From VAXT01 sp035318925 (GTDB lineage Bacteria; Actinomycetota; Thermoleophilia; Gaiellales; Gaiellaceae): a stretch of DNA of 64,000 nt. Each line of letters begins with the position of its first letter. Within the stretch, counting starts at the first letter, position 1. Of the stretch, positions 17,036-24,630 are shown in pieces. The stretch covers positions 82,340 through 146,339 of the forward strand of contig DATHDS010000036.1 in the NCBI GenBank assembly GCA_035318925.1, in the 5' to 3' direction. The translations under genes were made by a program, and so were the position numbers. The notes under the pieces are model-generated. The model was not told the DNA's origin. It did no database searches and saw nothing but the letters and a program-made list of their open reading frames with translations.

Positions 17036-18373
17036 GTGAATCACCTCACTCTCTCGCAAGCCGCCAAGCCTGCCGCTCTCCGTCTCGGTGAGCGCCTGCG
17101 CCAGTTGCGCGTGGGCGCGGGCCTGACGCAGTCCGAGCTTGCGGGCGACCGGTTCTCCAAGGAGTACGTGAGCCAGATCGAGCGTGGCAAGACTCGCCCG
17201 ACCGGCGATACGATTGCCTGGCTCGCGAGTCGGCTCGACACGGACGCGGGTTACCTCGCGCATGGTGTCTCGACCGACGAGCGTGGCCGCGTCGAGTCGA
17301 CCTTGACGCGTGCTGAAGCGCTCGTCGAGGCGCACCGCTACGAGGAGGCTGTCGCCGAGTTCGAACAGGTTCGGCCCGCAGTCGCCGCAACCGGCGCGCA
17401 AGAGCTCGAGGCCCGCCTGCTTTCCGGCGAGGCCTGGGCAAGGATGCAGCAAGGCGAGCTGCGCGAGTCGCTCGAGTTGCTCATCCGCGCGAGGACCGTC
17501 GTCGAAGGCGAGCCTTTCTCGGATCTCGACCGGGGCGAAGTGCTGTACCGCCTCGGCGTCTGCCGCTACAAGCTTTCCAGCATCTCGACCGCGATCGGCC
17601 TCTTCAACGAGGCCTACACGATCGCCGAGCGCTCCGAGCTTCCCTGCGACCTGCTCCGCTCGAACATCCTCGCCTACCGTTCGCGCTGCTACCGGCGCCA
17701 GCGCGACCTCGAGGCTGCGCGAGAGGACGTCGAGCGCGCGCTCGAGCTCGCCCAGTCGCTCGACGACAGCCCGACGATGGCCGGCGTTTATGTCCAGGCC
17801 TCCCTCGTGGCCGAGCGCATGGGCCACTGGGTCCTTGCGCGGAGCTACGCAGAACGCGCCAAGAGCGTCTACGAAGACCTGAACGACCAGCGGAACCTCG
17901 CAGGCCTGCTGAACAACCTCGGCGGGCTCAACCTCATGCTCGGCAAGCCGCAGGAGGCGATCGAGTACCTGAAGTCCTCCTACTCGACGGCTCTCGACTC
18001 CGACAGCATGGAAGAGGCCGCTCAGGCGACCGGCTCGCTCGCCGCCGTCCACCTCGAGCTGAACGACTTCGAGCAGGCCGAGCGCTTCGCGCGCCAGGCT
18101 CTGAGTCTCCTCGAGGGGCGCGTGGACTTCCTGCACGAGATCGGCCCTTCGCAGCTCGTGCTCGGCCGCGCGCTCATGGAGCAGGGCCGGCTGGACGAGG
18201 CCGAGGAGGCTTTCAATGCCGCCGACTCCAGTTTCGAGCAACTTTCGTCCGCCAGCCACCGTGCAGGCTCCTGGATTGCGCTCGGCGACCTCGCCGCGCG
18301 CAGGGGTGACGACCGGTCGGCTGCCCGTCTCTACCGGAACGCCGCCGAGGCGCTCCAGGACGTGCGGTTCTAG
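17036..18373 (+). CDS. XRE-type HTH regulator with TPR domain (RRNPP-like)
   Basis: A 445-residue cytoplasmic regulator. Residues 17-75 form an XRE/Cro-type helix-turn-helix (LRQLRVGAGLTQSELAG, then SKEYVSQIERGKTRPTGDTI). Residues 85-445 are repeated pairs of helices of tetratricopeptide type (for example LLNNLGGLNLMLGKPQEAIEYL). This HTH-plus-TPR layout is that of RRNPP receptors (Rgg, PlcR, NprR, PrgX, ComR), which bind short secreted peptides. Directly downstream is a 30-residue hydrophobic peptide gene. The start is GTG 17036 with a possible -10 box (TACTAG) 5 bases upstream and no ribosome binding site. Alternatively it could be a general TPR-containing regulator with no peptide ligand. 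Confidence 0.88.
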   Translation: MNHLTLSQAAKPAALRLGERLRQLRVGAGLTQSELAGDRFSKEYVSQIERGKTRPTGDTIAWLASRLDTDAGYLAHGVSTDERGRVESTLTRAEALVEAHRYEEAVAEFEQVRPAVAATGAQELEARLLSGEAWARMQQGELRESLELLIRARTVVEGEPFSDLDRGEVLYRLGVCRYKLSSISTAIGLFNEAYTIAERSELPCDLLRSNILAYRSRCYRRQRDLEAAREDVERALELAQSLDDSPTMAGVYVQASLVAERMGHWVLARSYAERAKSVYEDLNDQRNLAGLLNNLGGLNLMLGKPQEAIEYLKSSYSTALDSDSMEEAAQATGSLAAVHLELNDFEQAERFARQALSLLEGRVDFLHEIGPSQLVLGRALMEQGRLDEAEEAFNAADSSFEQLSSASHRAGSWIALGDLAARRGDDRSAARLYRNAAEALQDVRF

Positions 18374-18375
18374 GC

Positions 18376-18387
18376 AAGAGGAGGTGA
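18376..18387 (+). promoter_or_regulatory. Near-perfect Shine-Dalgarno for the small peptide gene
   Basis: AAGAGGAGGTGA closely matches the complement of the 16S rRNA 3' end. The GGAGG core lies 8 bases before TTG 18393. It is one of the strongest ribosome binding sites in the window, and it strongly supports translation of the short frame that follows. Confidence 0.75.
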
Positions 18388-18392
18388 ATCCT

Positions 18393-18485
18393 TTGCGTAC
18401 AAAGATTGCGCTCCTCGTGCTGGTGGCATGCCAGCTCACGATGTTGTTCGGTTTCGCTCCCGTCAGTTGGTGGGACGGCCCGTAG
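18393..18485 (+). CDS. 30-residue hydrophobic peptide, candidate signalling peptide of the HTH-TPR regulator
   Basis: A very short gene starting at TTG 18393, 19 bases after the regulator stop and behind an almost ideal Shine-Dalgarno. The product begins MRTKIALLVLVACQ, has a hydrophobic core and ends with FAPVSWWDGP. A basic N-terminus, a long hydrophobic stretch and a polar C-terminal tail are what export-processed pheromone precursors look like. The double Trp recalls the WW motif of streptococcal ComS pheromones read by ComR, which is also an HTH-TPR protein. An in-frame GTG at 18384 sits inside the Shine-Dalgarno and is less likely. It could instead be a small membrane protein unrelated to signalling. 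Confidence 0.62.
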   Translation: MRTKIALLVLVACQLTMLFGFAPVSWWDGP

Positions 18486-18860
18486 GCTCAAAGCTCGTCG
18501 CCCGGTCGCTCTTCTCTAGCCGTCTCTAGCGAGCGGGCCCGCCATGGGCCGTGCAGGCCCGGGCGCTTCCTCTCTGTGCAGCACTGACGTGCTCCTGCCG
18601 GTTGTTCCGGTTCCACTCGTTCTGACGATCATCCGCGCTCCGAGGCCTTGAGCGAGAGATAATCGTCCCGATCGAAAAACCTTCGTAGGGCTGAAGCTGC
18701 GGCTGTCGAACGGAGAAAGCACAACAAGCTCCTCCTCTCCCCTGACAGCGGCGGCGGCAACATGCCGCCGCCGCCTTGATCTGGGTGAGCGGCGGGAATG
18801 CCGGCTCTCTCCTCCGCGTTTGTGCGGGGTACAGTTCCCGCTCCTTAAAAGGAAGCACCT
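18486..18860 (+). other. 375-base region without a recognised gene
   Basis: No convincing coding frame was found between the peptide gene and selD. It holds a short hairpin (AGCAC-TGAC-GTGCT near 18580), a strong GC hairpin at 18750-18772 (GGCGGCGGC/GCCGCCGCC), a GATAAT at about 18657 and a TACAGT about 30 bases before selD that may be its -10. I looked for a selenocysteine tRNA because selD follows and did not find one. Confidence 0.45.
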
Positions 18861-19898
18861 GTGGATCTCGACGCCACCAACGTGAAGCTGACCGATCTCG
18901 CCTCCTGTGGAGGCTGCGCCGCGAAATATTCGGCGGCCCGCCTCGAGCAGCTGCTCGCGGGCTTCGTCCCGGTCGAAGCCGAGAACCTGCTGGTCGGCCT
19001 CGGAACGCCGGACGACGCCGCCGTCTACCGGCTCGACGACGAGCGTGCGATCATCTTCACGCTCGACTTCTTCCCGCCGATCGTCGACGACCCGAGCGAC
19101 TACGGGTCGATCGCGGCCACGAACGCCCTCAACGACGTCTTTGCGATGGGCGGTAGCCCCCTCCTCGCGCTCTCGATCGCCGCGTTCCCGGAGGAGTTGC
19201 CGATGGAGATGCTCGGCCAGATCTTCGGAGGCGCCGACGAGACCGTGCGCAGATCCGGGGCCATGCTCGTCGGCGGTCACACGATTCGTGATGCTGAGCC
19301 CAAATACGGCCTGGCGGTGGTCGGCACGGTTCATCCCGAGGGTGTCTGGACGAAGGCGACCGCGCAACCGGGAGACACGCTCTACCTGACCAAGCCGCTC
19401 GGGACGGGGCTGATCATGACCGGCTACAAGAAGGGGCAGGCGGGCTCGCAGCAGCTCGAGCGGGCCGTGGGCTGGATGAAGACGCTGAACAGGGACGCCG
19501 CCGACGTCCTGCGGCCCATGCAGGTGAACGCCGTCACCGACGTGACCGGCTTCGGCCTGTTCGGGCACACGCACGAGATGGCGGAGCGCAGCGGCGTTCG
19601 GATCCGCCTCGAGTCCGAGCGCTTCCCGGCGATCGACGGCGCGCTCGAGATTGCGCGGAGAGGAATTCGCACCAGCGGTGACCCGCGAAACCGCGACTTC
19701 GCCGGCCGTCATCTCACGCTGAAGGGCGTGCCCGACACGCTCGTGGTGCTGGGCTACGACCCCCAGACCGCGGGCGGGCTGCTCGTCTCCGTGCCCCCCG
19801 AGCGGGGCCCCGTGCTCGAGGCCGAGTTCGCCAACCGCCATCTCTTCCTGCGCCGCATCGGAGCGGTCGAAGAGGGCTCGGGCGTCTTCGTCGACTAG
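18861..19898 (+). CDS. selD: Selenophosphate synthase (selenide, water dikinase)
   Basis: A 345-residue enzyme making selenophosphate from selenide and ATP, the selenium donor for selenocysteine, selenouridine in tRNA, or molybdenum hydroxylases that use labile selenium. The N-terminal active-site loop reads ASCGGCAAK: Cys19 and Lys22 match the essential Cys/Lys pair, so this is a Cys form and not itself a selenoprotein. The glycine-rich region DDAAVYRL and GGHTIRDAEPKYG fit the AIRS-type ATP-binding fold. The start is GTG 18861 after AAAAGGAAG. No selA, selB or mnmH lies in the window. The molybdenum hydroxylase at the left edge is a possible but unproven consumer. Confidence 0.92.
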   Translation: MDLDATNVKLTDLASCGGCAAKYSAARLEQLLAGFVPVEAENLLVGLGTPDDAAVYRLDDERAIIFTLDFFPPIVDDPSDYGSIAATNALNDVFAMGGSPLLALSIAAFPEELPMEMLGQIFGGADETVRRSGAMLVGGHTIRDAEPKYGLAVVGTVHPEGVWTKATAQPGDTLYLTKPLGTGLIMTGYKKGQAGSQQLERAVGWMKTLNRDAADVLRPMQVNAVTDVTGFGLFGHTHEMAERSGVRIRLESERFPAIDGALEIARRGIRTSGDPRNRDFAGRHLTLKGVPDTLVVLGYDPQTAGGLLVSVPPERGPVLEAEFANRHLFLRRIGAVEEGSGVFVD

Positions 19899-19938
19899 CG
19901 ACGTGCCGCGCGCGGCCCCTCTCTCGGTTCATTGGGGC

Positions 19939-20076
19939 GCCGCTGGCGGTGCGAGGCAAGCGCGAGGCGCGCAGGACAGTACATCGGGTACGGACAAGCG
20001 CCGCGCGCGCAGCATCGTGCCGCCAGCGGCGTCAGGCCTCCGCGGAGCCCGGCTCCGCCGGGCGGGAGCGGAGGCC
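19939..20076 (+). repeat. Inverted repeats upstream of the NMN-adenylyltransferase-like gene
   Basis: GCCGCTGGCGG (19939-19949) is complementary to CCGCCAGCGGC (20020-20030). A second hairpin, GGCCTCCGC (20035-20043) with GCGGAGGCC (20068-20076) and an inner GCCCGGC/GCCGGGC stem, ends 5 bases before the GTG at 20082, so it would cover the ribosome-binding region. It could be a terminator for selD or a control element for the next gene. Confidence 0.5.
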
Positions 20077-20081
20077 GGCCA

Positions 20082-20609
20082 GTGAAGCGAGGGATGATTC
20101 ACGGGCGGTTCCAGCCCTTCCATCGCGGGCATCTCGAGTACATGAGCGGCGCCTCTGAGCGCTGCGACGAGCTCTGGGTCGGGATCACGAACCCCGACCC
20201 AGCCCGCGTGAAGCCGGAAGCGAGCGACCCGGCGCGGCACCTGCCGGAGTCGAATCCGTACACATACGGCGAGCGCTTGCTGATGGTGAAGGCTGCGGCT
20301 GGCGACCTCGGGCTCGACGCGGAACGACTGCACGTGATCCCGTTCCCGGTCAACGAACCGGATCTCTGGCCGGCGTACGTGCCGGATGGGGTCACGCAGT
20401 ACCTCCGGCTCTTCTCGGAGTGGGGCGGCGAGAAGCTCGAGCGCCTGCGGGTGGCGGGCTACGAGGTCGTGATCCTCGACGAGGGCGCCGAGAAGGAGCT
20501 CTCCGGCGCGGACGTGCGCGAAGCGCTGCGGGCGGGAGGCGACTGGGAAGCGCTCGTACCGGCCGGGGTCGCGAGAGTCCTCCGCGAGCTCGATCGGGTC
20601 GCCGTCTAG
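20082..20609 (+). CDS. Nucleotidyltransferase, archaeal-type NMN adenylyltransferase-like
   Basis: A 175-residue HIGH-superfamily nucleotidyltransferase. The N-terminus has the family signature IHGRFQPFHRGHLEY with the HxGH motif, and the C-terminal region has ELSGADVREALRAGG, equivalent to the ISSTxxR-like nucleotide-binding motif. The size and sequence style match the archaeal NadM group (NMN + ATP to NAD+), also found scattered in bacteria. A related function on another nucleotide is possible. GTG 20082 is chosen because upstream codons run into the hairpin region. Function moderate, family firm. Confidence 0.8.
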   Translation: MKRGMIHGRFQPFHRGHLEYMSGASERCDELWVGITNPDPARVKPEASDPARHLPESNPYTYGERLLMVKAAAGDLGLDAERLHVIPFPVNEPDLWPAYVPDGVTQYLRLFSEWGGEKLERLRVAGYEVVILDEGAEKELSGADVREALRAGGDWEALVPAGVARVLRELDRVAV

Positions 20610-20667
20610 CACCCAGCGATGCCCACGCCGGTCATGGACCAGAGGTTTCGGGTGTTCCGCCGACGGT

Positions 20668-21111
20668 TCAGCCCTCGATACAGCGCTCGACAAGCTCTCT
20701 AGTTCTCGGGCGCGCCTCCCCAGCCCACAAGAGCACCGTTCGGCCCTTCCGTCCGACAAGCGTCCTGTAACGCCTTCCTACAATGGGCCTGACCTGGGCA
20801 ATTAAGGACAACTCCAATTCTTGTGCTGACCGCTCCGTTTTGAAGACCCCTATTGTGACTTCGCCGCCTTTGCTGAGTGAGGGCAATCGGACCGTATAGA
20901 GCCCAACGACGTCCTTAGGTATCCGAACGGGAACACGAAACCCGACAGCAGGATATTCGCGGCTGCCTGGAATAAAGAGAGAATCCTGAAAATTAAGACA
21001 ATCGGTCATCCGAGAGTTCGACTCATTGCTCGTGTCATCTCTGCAAGCAACAAGAAGCGTCGCCAAGCCCATGATCGAAATTGCCAGAGCTGCCAGTCGG
21101 CCTCCCGCCAC
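20668..21111 (-). CDS. Putative lipoprotein, unknown function
   Basis: A 147-residue protein with a lipoprotein-type signal peptide: hydrophobic residues 6-22 and the lipobox-like LLVAC with Cys23. The rest contains a beta-rich region (VGFRVPVRIPKDVVGLYTVRL) and a Cys near the C-terminus (VERCIEG). No family is recognised. The start is GTG 21111 after AAAGGGGCG. The region is visibly less GC-rich than its neighbours and codon use differs, which may mean recent arrival or relaxed selection. Confidence 0.6.
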   Translation of the reverse strand: MAGGRLAALAISIMGLATLLVACRDDTSNESNSRMTDCLNFQDSLFIPGSREYPAVGFRVPVRIPKDVVGLYTVRLPSLSKGGEVTIGVFKTERSAQELELSLIAQVRPIVGRRYRTLVGRKGRTVLLWAGEARPRTRELVERCIEG

Positions 21112-21201
21112 GTCGCCCCTTTCAAGCCTGAATCGATGCTAATTCGCTTGCGCGATCCACAAGTAGTCGCGCTAGCAAGGCTCTGAGATCGGTACCCGAG
21201 A

Positions 21202-21250
21202 CCTCCTCCCCACTGCGATCCTAGCGGCGAAATTCGCACGCGTGGGTGTC
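21202..21250 (+). repeat. Dispersed upstream element, copy 2
   Basis: The core begins CCTCCTCCCCACTGCGATCC and ends GTGGGTGTC. Similarity with copy 3 continues past the core (GATCGTGCCAAGACGGTGACG here against ATCGGAGCAAGACCGTGACG there) and before it (GGTACCCGAG against GGTGCCCGAG). It lies 45 bases before the GTG of the phosphoglycerate mutase gene, on the same strand. Confidence 0.75.
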
Positions 21251-21282
21251 GGGATCGTGCCAAGACGGTGACGCGATCTCGT

Positions 21283-21288
21283 TAGCCT
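21283..21288 (+). promoter_or_regulatory. -10 box, leaderless start at 21296
   Basis: TAGCCT ends 7 bases before the GTG at 21296. No ribosome binding site is present between them. Confidence 0.5.
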
Positions 21289-21295
21289 CCACGCG

Positions 21296-22582
21296 GTGTA
21301 TTCGATCTTCGTCGTCTTGCTGGACGGGCTCGCCGACCGCGCGCACGAGTCGCTCGGCGGGCGGACCGCGAACGAGGTCGCCGAGACGCCGAACCTCGAT
21401 CGGCTCGCCGCCGGCGGCTCCTGCGGCCTCCTCTACGCCGCGGGCCCCGGTCGCGCGCCCTCGAGCGAGATCGCGCACTGGGCGATGCTCGGGTACACGC
21501 CCGAGGAGTTCCCCGGGCGGGCGGTGTTCGAGGCCTTGGGCGACGGACAGGAGCTCGACGACGGACACGTGTTCGCCTTCGCGGCGCTGCGTCCCGCAGA
21601 CCGGCGGCCCGACGGGCTCTGGCTGACCGGTCGGCCTAGGCGGAGCGGCGAGGACGAGGACGACTCTGCGGAGCTGGTCGCCGCCTGTGCCGAGCTGGAG
21701 ATCGACGGCTTCCGCTTCGAGCTGACTCATCTGGGCCGCGGCGAGTCCGTGCTGCGGGTCTTTCCTGGCGCCGACGACCGCGTGACCGACTCGGACGTCT
21801 TCTTTCGCGACCGTCATCCGGTGCTGCGACCTCAGGCGCAGGTGCCCGAGGCCGCACGGACTGCGCGCGCCGCGGAAGCCTGGACTCGGCAAACGCTCGA
21901 GATTCTCGCCGGGCATCCGGTCAACGAGCGCCGCACCGAGCAGGGCCTCCCCGCCCTGAACGTGATCACGCTCAAGTGGTGGGGGCGCCCACGCCCGGCG
22001 CCGACCTTCCCGCAGCGGCACGGGTTGCACGGGAGCTTCCTCGGCGATTCGAAGTTCCTGCTCGGGCTCGCCCGCGGGGTAGGTCTCGAGCCCCGTCACG
22101 TGCCCGAGACGGACGACTCGCCCGCGGACCTCCGAGCGCGCCTAGAACTTGCGAACGAGCGCCTGGCCGAGGGCGACACCTTCGTCTTCGCGCATCTGAA
22201 GGCAACCGACATGGCGGGGCACACGAAGGATCCACAGGTTAAGAAGCGGACGATCGAGGCTCTCGACGCCGAGCTCGGCTCGCTCCCGACCGAGCGCGCG
22301 ATCGTCTGCGTCACCGGCGACCACGCGACTCCGACGTATCCCGACGTGATCCACTCGGGCGATCCGGTGCCGTTCCTCGTGGCGGGGCCCGGCGTCCGGG
22401 CGGACGTCGTCGAGCGCTTCGGCGAGCTCGACTGTGCGGCCGGGATCCTCGGCCAGCTGCGTGGGCCGGACATGATGCCCGTCCTCCTCAACGCCGCCGA
22501 CCGCCCACTCTTCCTGGGCTCGCGGCCGACCCCGTTCCCCGGCGCGGACGGGTACCCCGAGCTGCTCGAACCCCTTCTCTAA
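21296..22582 (+). CDS. apgM: Cofactor-independent phosphoglycerate mutase, archaeal (ApgM) type
   Basis: A 428-residue member of the alkaline-phosphatase superfamily. The metal-binding segments include VVLLDGLADR near the N-terminus, ETPNLDRLAAGG, HLKATDMAGHTKD and TGDHATPT followed by HSGDPVPFLVAGPGVR. These match the 2,3-bisphosphoglycerate-independent mutases of archaeal type, which interconvert 2- and 3-phosphoglycerate. A phosphonopyruvate decarboxylase-related role is the main alternative. The start is GTG 21296, 7 bases after TAGCCT; the dispersed element lies upstream. Confidence 0.78.
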   Translation: MYSIFVVLLDGLADRAHESLGGRTANEVAETPNLDRLAAGGSCGLLYAAGPGRAPSSEIAHWAMLGYTPEEFPGRAVFEALGDGQELDDGHVFAFAALRPADRRPDGLWLTGRPRRSGEDEDDSAELVAACAELEIDGFRFELTHLGRGESVLRVFPGADDRVTDSDVFFRDRHPVLRPQAQVPEAARTARAAEAWTRQTLEILAGHPVNERRTEQGLPALNVITLKWWGRPRPAPTFPQRHGLHGSFLGDSKFLLGLARGVGLEPRHVPETDDSPADLRARLELANERLAEGDTFVFAHLKATDMAGHTKDPQVKKRTIEALDAELGSLPTERAIVCVTGDHATPTYPDVIHSGDPVPFLVAGPGVRADVVERFGELDCAAGILGQLRGPDMMPVLLNAADRPLFLGSRPTPFPGADGYPELLEPLL

Positions 22583-22585
22583 AGT
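22580..22585 (+). promoter_or_regulatory. -10 box, leaderless ctaA start
   Basis: TAAAGT overlaps the stop codon of the upstream gene and ends 7 bases before ATG 22593, supporting that ATG over the GTG at 22584. Confidence 0.5.
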
Positions 22586-22592
22586 GGCCCAG

Positions 22593-23531
22593 ATGGAGGC
22601 CTCGACCGCACTCGCGCGCATCAGGAGCCTCGAGCTCTCCCCGGCGCGCTTCCTCCGGCTGGCGGTCGCGAACGCAGGCGGCCTCTGGTTGATTGTCGGC
22701 AGCGGCGCCGCCGTTCGCCTCACCGACTCGGGGCTCGGCTGCCGGCACTGGCCGGGCTGTGAGCGCGGGCAACCGCTCCCGGCACGCGATGTCCACGCCT
22801 TCGTGGAGTTCGGAAACCGGCTCGTCGGGGGGCTCGTGATCATCCTCACCCTCGTCACGTGGCTCGCCGCGCGGCGGACGCCCGGTCTCTCCGACTGGGC
22901 CCGCCGGGTTGCGCTGCTCGTGTTCCTCGGCGCGCTCGCGCAGGCGCCACTCGGCTACCTGGCCGTCGCCACCGATCTGCGCTGGCCGGTCGTGACCGCG
23001 CACCTCCTGCTTTCGATCGCACTGCTCGCGGGAGCCGTCGTCCTCGCCGTCGAGGCCCTGGGCCTCCGCGACGGCCGCTCTTCCCCGCTCGTGCCGCGCG
23101 AGCTCCGACTGCTCGCCCTCGTGTTCACGGCGGCCGGCTTTCTGCTCATCGTCAGCGGCACCTTCGCGACCGCGGCGGGGCCGCACTCGGGCGGCGGCGA
23201 GCACATCGGCCGCTTCGGACAACTCGACCGCACGGTGTACATCCACGGCGCCGTCGTGGGCCTCTTCCTGCTCTCGCTGCTGTTCGCGATTGGCTACCTC
23301 GCCGCCTACCGCGACCGTTCGCTCGCTCTCTTCAGGTTCGGGCTCGCCCTGCTCGGGCTGCTCCTCGTGCAGATGGCAATCGGCGAGCTGCAATGGCGCA
23401 CGAAGCTCCCGTGGGAGCTCGTTCTCGTCCATGTCGTGCTCGCGGCGGCGGTGTGGGCAGGGACCGTCGCGCTCGCTGCACTCTTCTTCCGACCGCCTCG
23501 GTCGCTGGCCTCCGGCCAGCACCTAAACTGA
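22593..23531 (+). CDS. ctaA: Haem A synthase (COX15/CtaA family)
   Basis: About 312 residues with eight predicted membrane helices. It oxidises haem O to haem A for aa3-type cytochrome oxidase. The extracytoplasmic loop has the paired cysteines (DSGLGCRHWPGC). Conserved His residues appear in TAHLLLS, IHGAVVG and LVHVVLAA. The first ligand region reads VEFGNRLVG, so the Glu is kept but the His found in Bacillus CtaA is Asn, a variant I associate with actinobacterial members. ATG 22593 is preferred over GTG 22584 because of its spacing from TAAAGT. PAC2 follows immediately. Confidence 0.9.
   Translation: MEASTALARIRSLELSPARFLRLAVANAGGLWLIVGSGAAVRLTDSGLGCRHWPGCERGQPLPARDVHAFVEFGNRLVGGLVIILTLVTWLAARRTPGLSDWARRVALLVFLGALAQAPLGYLAVATDLRWPVVTAHLLLSIALLAGAVVLAVEALGLRDGRSSPLVPRELRLLALVFTAAGFLLIVSGTFATAAGPHSGGGEHIGRFGQLDRTVYIHGAVVGLFLLSLLFAIGYLAAYRDRSLALFRFGLALLGLLLVQMAIGELQWRTKLPWELVLVHVVLAAAVWAGTVALAALFFRPPRSLASGQHLN
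23524..23529 (+). promoter_or_regulatory. -10 box, leaderless PAC2 start
   Basis: TAAACT ends 6 bases before ATG 23536, overlapping the end of ctaA. Confidence 0.5.
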
Positions 23532-23535
23532 GTTG

Positions 23536-24429
23536 ATGGACGAGCTTCAGATCTCGAGCCGCCCGGACCTCGAGCGACCGGTTCTGATCGGCGCCTTCCG
23601 AGGCTGGAACGACGGCGGTCAGGGCGCCTCGCTCGCCACCGGCTACCTCGCGAAGCTCTGGGAGGCGAAACGCTTCGCGGAGATCGATCCGGAGAACTTC
23701 TTCGACTTCCAGGCGACACGACCGCACGTCTCGCTCGAGGAAGGCCTGACGCGAAAGATCGACTGGCCGGCGACGGTTTTCTACCACGCGCGCCCGCCGG
23801 AGCTCGATCGGGACGTCGTCCTGCTGCTCGGGATGGAGCCGAACCTCCGTTGGCGCACGTTCACCGACATGATCGTCGGGTTCCTGAACGAGCTCGGCAT
23901 CGAGCTCGTCGTGACGCTTGGCGCGCTGCTGGCCGACGTCCCGCATACGAGGCCCTGCCCTGTCACGGGCAGCGCCACCGATAAGGAGCTCGTGGAGCGC
24001 CTCGGCCTCTCCGCCTCTCGCTACGAGGGGCCGACCGGGATCGTCGGCGTCCTCCACGACGCGTGTCGGCGGGCCGGGATCTCGTCCGCAAGCCTCTGGG
24101 CCGCGGTCCCGCACTACGTCTCGCTGACCCCGAGCCCGAAGGCCGCACTCGCTCTCAGCGACCGGCTCGCCGACCTCCTCGAGGCCGAGATCGACACGAG
24201 CGAGCTCGCGGAGGCCTCCGAGAACTACGCGGAGCAGGTCTCGGAGGCGGTCGCCTCCGATCCCGACACTGCGGCGTACATCGAGGAGCTCGAGCAGCGT
24301 GCCGACACGCTCGCCGAGGAGGCCGATCTCCCGTCCGGGGACGCCCTCGCGGCCGAGCTCACGCGCTTTCTGCGGGAGCGAGACGACGAGCGGGACGAAG
24401 AAGACCCGCCCTTCGCCAGCGAGCAATAG
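23536..24429 (+). CDS. PAC2-family protein
   Basis: A 297-residue soluble protein of the PAC2 superfamily, related to eukaryotic proteasome-assembly chaperone 2; actinobacterial members are widespread. The N-terminus (PVLIGAFRGWNDGGQGAS) and the central glycine-rich strand (VVTLGALLADVPHTRPCPV) are typical. The last 90 residues are acidic and helical (ENYAEQVSEAV, then ERDDERDEEDPPF). TTG 23533 is possible, but ATG 23536 fits the TAAACT box. Its exact cellular role is not known. Confidence 0.87.
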   Translation: MDELQISSRPDLERPVLIGAFRGWNDGGQGASLATGYLAKLWEAKRFAEIDPENFFDFQATRPHVSLEEGLTRKIDWPATVFYHARPPELDRDVVLLLGMEPNLRWRTFTDMIVGFLNELGIELVVTLGALLADVPHTRPCPVTGSATDKELVERLGLSASRYEGPTGIVGVLHDACRRAGISSASLWAAVPHYVSLTPSPKAALALSDRLADLLEAEIDTSELAEASENYAEQVSEAVASDPDTAAYIEELEQRADTLAEEADLPSGDALAAELTRFLRERDDERDEEDPPFASEQ

Positions 24430-24432
24430 GAG

Positions 24433-24484
24433 GTCCCGGGCCACGGGCCCGGGACTCGCGCAAAGTGCTTCGCACTTTCCGCGA
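24433..24484 (+). terminator. Two tandem hairpins after PAC2 gene
   Basis: GTCCCGGGCC-ACG-GGCCCGGGAC (24433-24455) is followed directly by a second stem in which TCGCG pairs with CGCGA around AAAGTGC-TTC-GCACTTT (24456-24484). No U-tract follows. They start 4 bases after the PAC2 stop and probably help end or stabilise the transcript. The next 145 bases hold nothing recognised. Confidence 0.55.
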
Positions 24485-24630
24485 CTAAGAGCACAGGTGC
24501 CGAGGAACGACGGCTCAACCGGCCCACCCTTTGCCACGATCGTTAGAGGTGCGGTGGCGTTCGGGACTCCTGGGAAGATCTGGATCGTAAACGCTGCAGG
24601 AACCATGCACCTCGGAGTTAGGAGCAACTC

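Noticed and set aside
18486..18860. Possible selenocysteine tRNA upstream of selD
   Set aside because: No sequence on either strand shows an acceptor stem, a TCA anticodon loop and a long variable arm together.
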